This document shows, one piece after another, positions 1-5,122 of a stretch of 5,122 nucleotides of DNA. Each line of letters starts with the position of its first letter. The first letter of the stretch is position 1. The stretch lies in contig CASEKM010000254.1 in NCBI GenBank assembly GCA_949288405.1, positions 1-5,122 of the forward strand. The letters run 5' to 3'. The position numbers and the translations under genes were made by a program. A model generated the notes under the pieces. It made no database searches. It was given only the letters and a program-made list of their open reading frames with translations, and had not been told where the DNA came from. The stretch comes from an uncultured bacterium (lineage in GTDB: Bacteria > Bacillota > Clostridia > Oscillospirales > Oscillospiraceae).

Positions 1-993
1 CAGGATGCGCACCCCCATGTCGGTGAGGGCCTTGGCCAGCTTGATGGCGGTCTGGCCGCCGAACTGGACCACGGCGCCCCAGGGCTTCTCCTGCTCCACC
101 ACGTTCTGCACGTCCTCGGCGGTGAGGGGCTCGAAGTACAGCTTGTCGGCCACGTCGAAGTCGGTGGAGACGGTCTCGGGGTTGTTATTAATGATGATGG
201 TCTCATAGCCCATGCGCTTGAAGGCCCACACGGAGTGGACGGAGCAGTAGTCGAACTCGATGCCCTGTCCGATGCGGATGGGGCCGGAGCCCAGCACCAG
301 CACCTTCTTGCGGTCGGTGGTCTCCATCGCCTCGTTCTCCCCGTCGTAGGAGGAGTAGTAGTAGGGGGTCTCCGCGTCAAACTCGGCGGCGCAGGTGTCC
401 ACCATCTTAAAAGAGGGGATGATGCCGTACTTCTCCCGCAGGGCCTTCACCTGGGACTGCTTCATGCCGCACAGGGTGCCGATATAGCTGTCGGCGAAGC
501 ACATCTCCTTGGCCCGCTTCAGGGTGTCGGCGGAAGGCTCGCCCTTGCAGCGCTCCAGCTCGTTCTCCATGTCGATGATCCGCTGGAAGCCGTCCAGGAA
601 CCAGATGTCCATCTTGGTGATGTGGTTGATCTTCTGGGGGGAGATGCCCCGGCGCAGGGCCTCGGCCACCACGAACAGCCGCTCGTCGGTGACCTGCACC
701 AGCAGATCCTCGATCTCGTCGGTGTACAGCTTCTCCAGCTTGTCCAGCTTCAGGGCCCGCACGTTCAGCTCCAGGGAGCGGACGGCCTTCATCACGGCGC
801 CCTCGAAGGAGTTGGCGATGGCCATGACCTCGCCGGTGGCCTTCATCTGGGTGCCCAGGGTGCGGCTGGCGGTGGTGAACTTGTCAAAGGGCAGACGGGG
901 GATCTTCAGCACCACGTAGTCGATGGTGGGCTCGAAGCAGGCCTTGGTCTTGCCGGTGACCGCGTTGGGGATCTCGTCCAGGGTGTAGCCCAG
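1..993 (-). CDS. carB: Carbamoyl-phosphate synthase large subunit, downstream part (after the frameshift; runs off left edge)
   Basis: This is the continuation of carB in the frame whose codons end at multiples of three. It has 331 codons with no stop and is open at the left edge. It resumes at LGYTLDEIPNAVTGK, the conserved stretch that follows the first ATP-grasp core, and continues through FEPTIDYVVLKIPRLPFDKF and the GEVMAI segment. The helical oligomerisation region comes next (for example TDERLFVVAEALRRG and MKQSQVKALREKYG). The second synthetase half then opens with KKVLVLGSGPIRIGQGIEFDY near 240-309, the counterpart of the N-terminal LMLGSGPIVIGQAAEFDY. In the family this half phosphorylates carbamate to carbamoyl phosphate. 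Allowing for the gap, the window covers about 657 of roughly 1,070 residues, so most of the second ATP-grasp domain and the allosteric domain lie outside. There is no convincing independent start, so I read it as the same gene as the 1928-906 frame. Confidence 0.9.
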   Translation of the reverse strand, partial: MGYTLDEIPNAVTGKTKACFEPTIDYVVLKIPRLPFDKFTTASRTLGTQMKATGEVMAIANSFEGAVMKAVRSLELNVRALKLDKLEKLYTDEIEDLLVQVTDERLFVVAEALRRGISPQKINHITKMDIWFLDGFQRIIDMENELERCKGEPSADTLKRAKEMCFADSYIGTLCGMKQSQVKALREKYGIIPSFKMVDTCAAEFDAETPYYYSSYDGENEAMETTDRKKVLVLGSGPIRIGQGIEFDYCSVHSVWAFKRMGYETIIINNNPETVSTDFDVADKLYFEPLTAEDVQNVVEQEKPWGAVVQFGGQTAIKLAKALTDMGVRIL

Positions 994-1928
994 GTGGAGG
1001 CCAGGGCGGAGGAGCGGGACACGCGGGGGTTGACCTCGATGACCGCGTACTCGAAGGAGTCGGGGTTCAGGGCGAACTGCACGTTGCACCCGCCCTCGAT
1101 CTCCAGGGCGGAGATGATCTCCAGGGCGGCGGAGCGGAGCATCTGGAACTCCTTGTTGGCCAGGGTCTGGGTGGGGGCCACCACGATGGAGTCGCCGGTG
1201 TGGACGCCCACGGGGTCGATGTTCTCCATGGAGCAGATGGTGATCACGTTGCCGGCCCCGTCCCGCATGACCTCGAACTCGATCTCCTTCCAGCCGGAGA
1301 TGCACCGCTCGATGAGCACCTCGTGGACCCGGGACAGGTTGAGGCCCCGGTCGGAGATCTCCTCCAGGGAGGCCTGGTCATAGGCGATGCCGCCGCCGGT
1401 GCCGCCCAGGGTATAGGCGGGGCGGACAATGACGGGGTAGCCGATCTCATTGGCAAAGGCCACCGCGTCCTCCACGGTGTTCACCACCTTGGAGGTGACG
1501 CAGGGCTGGCCGATGGACTCCATGCAGTCCTTGAAGCCCTGGCGGTCCTCGGCCTTGTGGATGGAGGCGGGGCTGGTGCCCAGCAGCTTCACCCCGTACT
1601 TCTCCAGGGTGCCGTTCTCATACAGGGCCATGGCCAGGTTCAGGCCGGTCTGGCCGCCCATGTTGGGCAGCAGGGCGTCGGGCCGCTCCTTCTCGATGAC
1701 CTGGGTGACGGAGGGGATGTTCATGGGCTCGATATACACGTGGTCGGCGATATCCTTGTCCGTCATGATGGTGGCGGGGTTGGAGTTGACCAGCACCACT
1801 TCGATGCCCTCTTCCTTCAGGGCGCGGCAGGCCTGGGTGCCGGCGTAGTCGAACTCAGCGGCCTGACCGATGACGATGGGGCCGGAGCCCAGCATCAGTA
1901 CTTTTTTGATATTCGGATCCTTCGGCAT
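906..1928 (-). CDS. carB: Carbamoyl-phosphate synthase large subunit, N-terminal part, frameshifted after residue 311
   Basis: CarB is the ATP-grasp subunit that combines bicarbonate, ammonia passed from CarA, and two ATP into carbamoyl phosphate. The first 311 residues are an intact carboxyphosphate half. LMLGSGPIVIGQAAEFDY lies at about 11-28, R129 and R169 are present, and the GGTGGG loop is near 175-180. E215 (in WKEIE), H243 and the metal/ATP motif E298-V-N300-P-R302 also match E. coli positions to within one residue. True homology ends at ALAS (base 996). The following 28 residues to the stop at 906-908 are out-of-frame and match nothing in CarB. The start ATG (1926-1928) shares a base with the carA stop, and a strong GGAGGTGA site lies at 1935-1942 inside the carA end. 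If the frameshift is real, the product stops after about 340 residues and cannot make carbamoyl phosphate; if it is a sequence error, the gene is normal. Confidence 0.93.
   Translation of the reverse strand: MPKDPNIKKVLMLGSGPIVIGQAAEFDYAGTQACRALKEEGIEVVLVNSNPATIMTDKDIADHVYIEPMNIPSVTQVIEKERPDALLPNMGGQTGLNLAMALYENGTLEKYGVKLLGTSPASIHKAEDRQGFKDCMESIGQPCVTSKVVNTVEDAVAFANEIGYPVIVRPAYTLGGTGGGIAYDQASLEEISDRGLNLSRVHEVLIERCISGWKEIEFEVMRDGAGNVITICSMENIDPVGVHTGDSIVVAPTQTLANKEFQMLRSAALEIISALEIEGGCNVQFALNPDSFEYAVIEVNPRVSRSSALASTWATPWTRSPTRSPARPRPASSPPSTTWC
994..998 (-). other. Frameshift/deletion junction inside carB
   Basis: Reading the minus strand, the codons for A-L-A-S are followed by just two bases (AC, 994-995) and then CTG GGC TAC, which encodes the conserved L-G-Y-T-L-D-E. 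CarB proteins have about 15 residues between these points (in E. coli the KATGFPIAKVAAKLA segment), so about 45 bases are expected where two are found. The net loss is about 43 bases, which changes the frame. The loss is seen directly by comparing with remembered family sequence; its exact endpoints cannot be placed. Confidence 0.88.
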
Positions 1929-3010
1929 TACCGGTCACCTCCCATGGATGCTACAAAGCGGTTGAACAGATACTCCGTATCCCGGGGGCCGGCGTTGGCC
2001 TCGGGATGGAACTGGGTGGTAAAGCAGTTGGGGCGCTTGTAGTGCAGGCCCTCGCAGGTGCCGTCGTTCACATTGATGTGAGACACCTCGGCCACGGCGG
2101 GGTCCACCGTGTCGGACAGGACCACATAGCCGTGGTTCTGGCTGGTGATGAACACCCGGCCCTTCTCCAGGTCGCGCACCGGGTGGTTGCCCCCCCGGTG
2201 GCCGTAGGCCAGGCGGCCGGTCTTGGCCCCGGTGGCCAGAGCCAGCAGCTGATGGCCCATGCACACCCCGAAGATGGGGATGGTGCTGTCATAGAGCTTC
2301 TTCAGCTCGGCGATGATGGCGGTGTTCTCCGCCGGGTCGCCGGGGCCGTTGGACAGCATGACGCCGTCGAAGCCGCCGGAGAGCACCTCCTGGGCGGAGG
2401 TGAAGGCGGGCAGGACGGTGACCCTGCAGCCCCGGCGGCGCAGGCACTCGATCATGTGCTGCTTGACGCCGTAGTCCATCATGGCCACATGGTGCTTCTC
2501 CTCGCCGTAGGCGGGGAAGACCTCGGGCTCCTTCCGGGTGACCCGGGCCACAGTGTCGGTGACCTTGTACTCCTTCAGCTTCTGAAGGACGTCGGCCACA
2601 TTAAAATGCTCCGCACAGGTGATCATGCCGTTCATGCTCCCCTGACTGCGGAGTATTTTGGTGAGGGCACGGGTATCCACGTCCTGAATGCCGGTGATAT
2701 CGTGCTCCTTCAGATAGGTGCCCAGGTCGCCCTCACAGCGGAAGTTGCTGCCCCGGGGGGAGAGGTGCCGGACCACGAAGGCCTCCACCCAGGGGCGGCT
2801 GGACTCGTTGTCCTCATGGTTGACGCCGTAATTGCCGATGAGGGGGTAGGACATCACTACTCCCTGTCCGGCGTAGGAGGGATCGGTCAGGATCTCCTGA
2901 TAGCCGGTCATGGAGGTGTTGAACACCATCTCACACACCCGGTCGGAGGTGCTGCCGATGCTGGTCCCGGAGAACACGGCTCCGTTGGCCAGGATCAAAG
3001 TCGCTTTCAT
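1928..3010 (-). CDS. carA: Carbamoyl-phosphate synthase small subunit (glutamine amidotransferase), complete
   Basis: CarA hydrolyses glutamine and channels the ammonia to CarB, for pyrimidine and arginine synthesis. The 360 residues match the family length. The N-terminal small-subunit domain spans about 1-165, with MKATLILANGAVFSGTSIGS at the start and FNTSMTGYQEILTDPSYAGQ at about 30-49. A class I glutamine amidotransferase domain spans about 173-355: LSNGPGDP at 219-226, nucleophile C250 in GVCMGHQ, GHRGGNHPV at 270-278, SQNHGY at 290-295, and catalytic H335 and E337 in FHPEA. All catalytic residues are present. The open frame extends upstream to an ATG at 3106, but I chose 3010 because the family begins with MKAT and because a promoter at 3083-3111 would start the transcript downstream of 3106. 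The ribosome site is weak (AAGAGAA). The gene is followed directly by carB. Confidence 0.96.
   Translation of the reverse strand: MKATLILANGAVFSGTSIGSTSDRVCEMVFNTSMTGYQEILTDPSYAGQGVVMSYPLIGNYGVNHEDNESSRPWVEAFVVRHLSPRGSNFRCEGDLGTYLKEHDITGIQDVDTRALTKILRSQGSMNGMITCAEHFNVADVLQKLKEYKVTDTVARVTRKEPEVFPAYGEEKHHVAMMDYGVKQHMIECLRRRGCRVTVLPAFTSAQEVLSGGFDGVMLSNGPGDPAENTAIIAELKKLYDSTIPIFGVCMGHQLLALATGAKTGRLAYGHRGGNHPVRDLEKGRVFITSQNHGYVVLSDTVDPAVAEVSHINVNDGTCEGLHYKRPNCFTTQFHPEANAGPRDTEYLFNRFVASMGGDR
1935..1942 (-). promoter_or_regulatory. carB ribosome binding site within the carA 3' end
   Basis: GGAGGTGA on the minus strand lies six bases before the carB ATG. It is formed by the carA codons for Met-Gly-Gly-Asp. 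Together with the TAATG stop/start overlap at 1926-1930 it implies translational coupling, which fits the need for CarA and CarB in a 1:1 complex. Confidence 0.85.
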
Positions 3011-3082
3011 CAATTCTCTTACACGCCCTTCCGTATCCAGTTCACTGTTTGCATCGTACCAACGCTCAAAGTGTTTCAAGAT

Positions 3083-3111
3083 ATTGTATCGGAAAATGCC
3101 GCCCATTGCAA
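3083..3111 (-). promoter_or_regulatory. Probable sigma-A promoter of the carAB operon
   Basis: On the minus strand, TTGCAA (3111-3106, 4 of 6 consensus bases) and TACAAT (3088-3083, 5 of 6) are separated by exactly 17 bases. Transcription would begin near 3076, giving a leader of about 66 bases before the carA ATG at 3010. I see no PyrR-type loop sequence, no terminator/antiterminator pair and no clear arginine box in this leader. Confidence 0.6.
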
Positions 3112-3232
3112 GAGGCGGAGGATGGTTTTTTCATAAAACTTTTGGCCGCTGGAGGGATGATTTTTGACGCGGAGGAAAGGGGACGGCCCTGAGCGCGGGA
3201 TACTTTCCCGGAAAGGGGGCACACTGAGGGAA

Positions 3233-3239
3233 AAGGAGG
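3233..3239 (+). promoter_or_regulatory. Ribosome binding site that fixes the DUF421 start
   Basis: AAGGAGG ends eight bases before the GTG at 3248. This good match and spacing favour the GTG over the upstream TTG at 3164, whose extra 28 residues are charged and do not resemble a DUF421 N terminus. Confidence 0.85.
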
Positions 3240-3247
3240 GGGCCGCC

Positions 3248-3952
3248 GTGTTTACCGGATTTGTCCGAACCGTCATTTTATATCTGCTGATCATCGCCGG
3301 GGTGCGCCTGATGGGCAAGCGGCAGGTGGGGGAGCTGGAGCCCTCGGAGCTGGTGCTCTCCCTGATCATCGCTGACCTGGCCGCCGTGCCCATGCAGGAC
3401 TTCGGCATCCCCCTGCTCACCGGGGTGGTCCCCATCCTGACCCTGCTGGCCCTGACCATGATGTTCTCGGTGCTCACCATGAAGAGCGTCCGCTTCCGCG
3501 CCCTGCTGTGCGGACGGCCCAGCGTCATCATCCGAAGGGGGAAGATCGACCAGGGGGAGATGCGCCGCAACCGGCTGACGGTGGACGAGCTGCTGGAGGA
3601 GCTGCGGTGTCAGGGGTACGGGGGGCCCGCCGGGGTGGCCTACGCCATTTTGGAGACCAACGGACAGCTGTCCGTCCTCCCCTGGCAGCGGGAGCAGCCC
3701 CCCGGCCGGGGGGAGCTGGGGGTGGAGGCCGGGGAGCCCGGGGAGCCCGGCCTGCCCCTGGTGCTCATCAGCGACGGAAAGCTCCTGGCCCAAAACCTGA
3801 CCGCCCGGGGCTACGACGGGGTGTGGCTGCAAAAGCAGCTCTCAAAGCACGGGCTGAAGGAGCCGGACCAGGTGTTTTTGATGACGGTGGATGAGGTGGG
3901 TGGCGTCTATCTGGCGCCCCGGTCAGAGCAGGAAGAGGGGAGAAGAGCATGA
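3248..3952 (+). CDS. DUF421 (YetF-like) membrane protein
   Basis: This 234-residue protein belongs to the DUF421/YetF family, whose molecular function is not established. Hydrophobic segments lie at about 5-22, 36-49 and 57-78. The family signature RLMGKRQVGELEPSELVLSL spans 20-39, followed by IIADLAAVPMQD. The cytosolic part has GRPSVIIRRGKID (89-101), RRNRLTVDELLEELR (106-120) and YAILETNGQLSVLPW (132-146), all typical of the family. A Pro/Gly-rich linker (about 149-170, including GEPGEPG) then leads to a C-terminal block LVLISDGKLL...NLTARGYDGVWL and FLMTVDEVGGVYL (209-222). The start is the GTG with a strong ribosome site. The stop overlaps the next gene (ATGA), so the two are co-translated. 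Some DUF421 proteins are in spore inner membranes of Bacillus (for example 2Duf, linked to spore heat resistance); a spore role here is inferred from family and partner. Confidence 0.92.
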   Translation: MFTGFVRTVILYLLIIAGVRLMGKRQVGELEPSELVLSLIIADLAAVPMQDFGIPLLTGVVPILTLLALTMMFSVLTMKSVRFRALLCGRPSVIIRRGKIDQGEMRRNRLTVDELLEELRCQGYGGPAGVAYAILETNGQLSVLPWQREQPPGRGELGVEAGEPGEPGLPLVLISDGKLLAQNLTARGYDGVWLQKQLSKHGLKEPDQVFLMTVDEVGGVYLAPRSEQEEGRRA

Positions 3953-4329
3953 AACGTCTGTGGGCGGCGGCAGCCATTCTGGCGGTTTTGCTGGGAGGCA
4001 CTCTGTGGAACGCCTGGTACGCCGAACAGCTGACCGGCGGAATGATCCAGCAGCTGAAGCAAGCCCAGGAGCGGACCGCACAGGGGGACTGGGAGGGGGC
4101 CGCCGAACTGAGCGGGCAGGCGTTCCAAAGCTGGCAGGACCATGAGGCGTATCTCCACATCCTTATGCGGCACAGCGATACCGATGAGATTTTGAGCTCC
4201 TTCCGAGCACTGGAGCAGTACCTGGCCCTGGAGGAGACCGACCAGTACACCGCCGCCAACGCGGAGCTGATCTGTCAGCTGGAGCTGCTGGCGGAGATGG
4301 AACAGCCGTCTCTGGAGAATATTCTATAA
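3949..4329 (+). CDS. DUF4363 family protein, single N-terminal membrane anchor
   Basis: This 126-residue protein has a short basic start (MKR) and a hydrophobic helix at about 4-19 with no lipobox or obvious signal peptidase site, so it is probably anchored with its body outside the cytoplasm, or in the intermembrane space of a forespore. The rest (about 25-126) is predicted helical and acidic. It carries the DUF4363 pattern of an N-terminal helix with W48, W62 and H65, then LHILMRHSDTDEI (69-81), LEQYL (88-92) and a final LLAEMEQPSLENIL. The family has no known activity but often sits immediately downstream of a DUF421 gene in Clostridia, as here, and the ATGA overlap with that gene argues for a joint function. 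The ribosome site is the purine run GGAAGAGGGGAGAAG before the ATG. The family call comes from recalled patterns and would need a profile search. Confidence 0.85.
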   Translation: MKRLWAAAAILAVLLGGTLWNAWYAEQLTGGMIQQLKQAQERTAQGDWEGAAELSGQAFQSWQDHEAYLHILMRHSDTDEILSSFRALEQYLALEETDQYTAANAELICQLELLAEMEQPSLENIL

Positions 4330-4391
4330 ATGGGCCGCCCGCCGGACGCTCTGTACAACGGCGAAAAAACGCACAAAAAGGGAGGAAATAG
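4330..4391 (+). promoter_or_regulatory. A-tract (UP-like) region upstream of the last gene's promoter
   Basis: Two A-runs (4364-4369 and 4375-4379) have centres about 10.5 bases apart and sit near -60 and -49 relative to the predicted start. This is the placement of UP elements or of intrinsically curved DNA. The gap has no plus-strand terminator: the weak CGCCG/CGGCG inverted repeat is followed by A rather than T residues, so read-through from the DUF421/DUF4363 unit is possible. Confidence 0.4.
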
Positions 4392-4419
4392 TTGACAATA
4401 TATATGTGATATGTATAAT
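4392..4419 (+). promoter_or_regulatory. Consensus sigma-A promoter for the last gene
   Basis: A perfect TTGACA (4392-4397) and a perfect TATAAT (4414-4419) are separated by 16 bases in a locally AT-rich stretch. The transcript would start near 4426, leaving only about 8, 17 or 26 bases before the three candidate start codons at 4434, 4443 and 4452. Few chromosomal promoters match both hexamers fully, so strong vegetative transcription is expected unless a repressor acts. Confidence 0.8.
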
Positions 4420-4442
4420 TTGAGGGGAAAGGGGTGAGTGCC

Positions 4443-5093
4443 GTGCAAGGCATGTATCAATTTTACCTTCAGGGTCCAAAGAAGGAGGTACAGAGCTTCC
4501 TTCAGGCGTTTGGGACGAAGGTGAATGGAGTTCAGGAAATTCAAACCATTCGGGATATCAGAAAGAGCTACCGTGACGTTTGGGCGCCCGCCAATCTTGA
4601 CCAGGCCGGCGACTCCGATGAGGTGCATATTGTATTTGAGGAGGGGGATTCCGGAAACGTGAACGGGATGCAGGAGCTGGCCAAAGAGCTTCACGCTCAA
4701 ATTCCTGCGGTGGAGATGCTCTATTTGGAGGTGATCCTGAACAACGAGGCTTATGGCAGTTTTGTTTATGGTGCGCCGGGGAACGGGGATTGCAAGGAAT
4801 CCGATACGGTAAAAAACGGTATCTTCCACCCGATTAACTATGAGGAAGGAACCATTGAGATGCGGTGGGACGGGCAGAAAGAAATTCTTCATTTTGATCC
4901 CAATGCTCCTGACGTGGAATCTGCAATTTGGAATGCTTTAGGCGACTGGTGTACACGGAGCCGTTATTCGCCTTTTCGGATTTCCTTCTATGTGGGGGAC
5001 GACCTGTTTGAGGCGAGTGATACCTGGAATATTGAAGGAAGAGAGCCATACGCCCATCTGATGAACAAAGGGAAATTGCTCCGGATCTGGTGA
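4443..5093 (+). CDS. Hypothetical protein of unknown function, own promoter, lower-GC codon use
   Basis: I do not recognise the family. The protein has 216 residues from GTG 4443; GTG 4434 (219) and ATG 4452 (213) are alternatives. I prefer 4443 because AGGGGTGA (4430-4437) lies five bases upstream and inside the predicted transcript, whereas the site for 4434 would be cut off by a start near 4426. There is no signal peptide or membrane segment, so it is probably cytosolic. The N terminus (YQFYLQGPKKEVQSFLQAFG) and the stretch EVHIVFEEG...LAKELHAQIPAVEMLYLEVI with a following YGSFVYG look like strand-helix-strand units. They faintly recall the ferredoxin-like YubB/DUF1281 proteins, but this is only an impression. 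The C-terminal third (TIEMRWDGQKEILHFDPN, then AIWNALGDWC and FRISFYVGDD) suggests a second alpha/beta unit. Codons often end in A or T, unlike the neighbouring genes, which fits an acquired accessory gene. Confidence 0.8.
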   Translation: MQGMYQFYLQGPKKEVQSFLQAFGTKVNGVQEIQTIRDIRKSYRDVWAPANLDQAGDSDEVHIVFEEGDSGNVNGMQELAKELHAQIPAVEMLYLEVILNNEAYGSFVYGAPGNGDCKESDTVKNGIFHPINYEEGTIEMRWDGQKEILHFDPNAPDVESAIWNALGDWCTRSRYSPFRISFYVGDDLFEASDTWNIEGREPYAHLMNKGKLLRIW

Positions 5094-5096
5094 TAC

Positions 5097-5122
5097 ATGG
5101 ACAAACGCCGCCTGAACCATTG
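5097..5122 (+). CDS. Possible start of a further gene, cut by the right edge
   Basis: An ATG four bases after the preceding stop opens MDKRRLNH and remains open to the window end. A GGTGA (5089-5093) lies three bases upstream, which is close for a ribosome site. Eight codons are too few to assign any family; the close spacing would fit a two-gene unit with the preceding gene, but chance is just as possible. Confidence 0.3.

Larger units (their letters stand above)
3011..3247. other. Divergent intergenic region between carA and the DUF421 gene
   Basis: This 237-base gap holds the carA promoter and leader on the minus strand, and the leader of the DUF421 gene on the plus strand. On the plus side, a TTGACG at 3164-3169 resembles a -35 box but has no -10 box at a usable distance, and I found no convincing forespore-type promoter either. 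A short perfect inverted repeat (CGGGA, loop TACTT, TCCCG) lies at 3196-3210. Open frames crossing the region (carA extended to 3106, the DUF421 frame extended to TTG 3164) add basic or unconserved residues and look non-coding. Confidence 0.6.

Noticed and set aside
235..1383. Long plus-strand open frame (382 codons) opposite carB, and similar ones at 1200-2042 and 2006-3136
   Set aside because: They are antisense to well-conserved carA/carB, have low-complexity His/Leu/Gly/Val-rich products typical of GC-rich shadow frames, and match no family I know.
3011..3106. 32-residue N-terminal extension of CarA from ATG 3106
   Set aside because: It lies over the predicted -35 and -10 boxes, is not part of the family, and the MKAT start at 3010 fits the usual CarA beginning.
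3278..3832. Minus-strand open frame opposite the DUF421 gene
   Set aside because: Its product is Gln/Pro/His-rich with no domain, while the plus strand encodes a clear DUF421 protein.
3508..3894. Plus-strand open frame in another phase of the DUF421 gene
   Set aside because: It gives an Arg/Gly/Ala-rich product characteristic of a shifted GC-rich frame.
4340..4370. Possible terminator after the DUF4363 gene (CGCCG...CGGCG then AAAAAA)
   Set aside because: The stem is only five pairs with a 13-base loop and is followed by A on the plus strand; on the minus strand the T-run precedes the stem, so it works in neither direction.
4381..4409. GGAGG followed by TTG ACA ATA TAT ATG TGA, a tiny open frame
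   Set aside because: It has five codons and coincides with the -35 region of the promoter, so it is probably chance.
4275..4892. Minus-strand open frame of 205 codons opposite the last gene
   Set aside because: It would run over the consensus plus-strand promoter and lacks a good ribosome site. The plus-strand frame has a promoter, a ribosome site and a more protein-like composition. The case is weaker than for the other shadows because neither product is recognised.

Overview
The window looks like chromosomal DNA from a GC-rich member of the Clostridia, probably an Oscillospirales gut lineage such as the Flavonifractor/Oscillibacter group. This rests on the strongly G/C-ending codons in most genes, GGAGG-type ribosome binding sites, and the pairing of a DUF421 gene with a DUF4363 gene, which is typical of spore-forming Bacillota. 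The lineage is inferred; no rRNA or other marker is present.

Minus strand, 1-3010: the carbamoyl-phosphate synthetase operon, read right to left. carA (3010-1928) is complete and overlaps carB by one base (TAATG). carB runs from 1928 off the left edge. It is broken near 994-996: about 43 bases are missing relative to the family, which shifts the frame immediately after the ATP-grasp motif of the first synthetase domain. Both sides of the break are otherwise well conserved, so this is either a very recent mutation or a sequence/assembly error. A sigma-A-like promoter for carA lies at 3083-3111.

Plus strand, 3248-4329: a two-gene unit with an ATGA overlap. It encodes a DUF421 (YetF-like) membrane protein followed by a small DUF4363 protein with one N-terminal membrane anchor. 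It is divergent from carA across a 237-base gap.

Plus strand, 4392-5093: an isolated gene of unknown function with lower-GC codon use. It has its own promoter with perfect TTGACA and TATAAT hexamers, preceded by two A-tracts one helical turn apart. Its sequence and composition set it apart from the housekeeping genes, so it looks like an accessory gene. A few codons of a possible next gene follow before the right edge.

In function, CarA and CarB together make carbamoyl phosphate for pyrimidine and arginine synthesis. The DUF421/DUF4363 pair probably acts at the membrane, perhaps in the spore. I see no evidence that links the last gene to either group. I found no tRNA, rRNA, CRISPR array, insertion sequence or convincing terminator.
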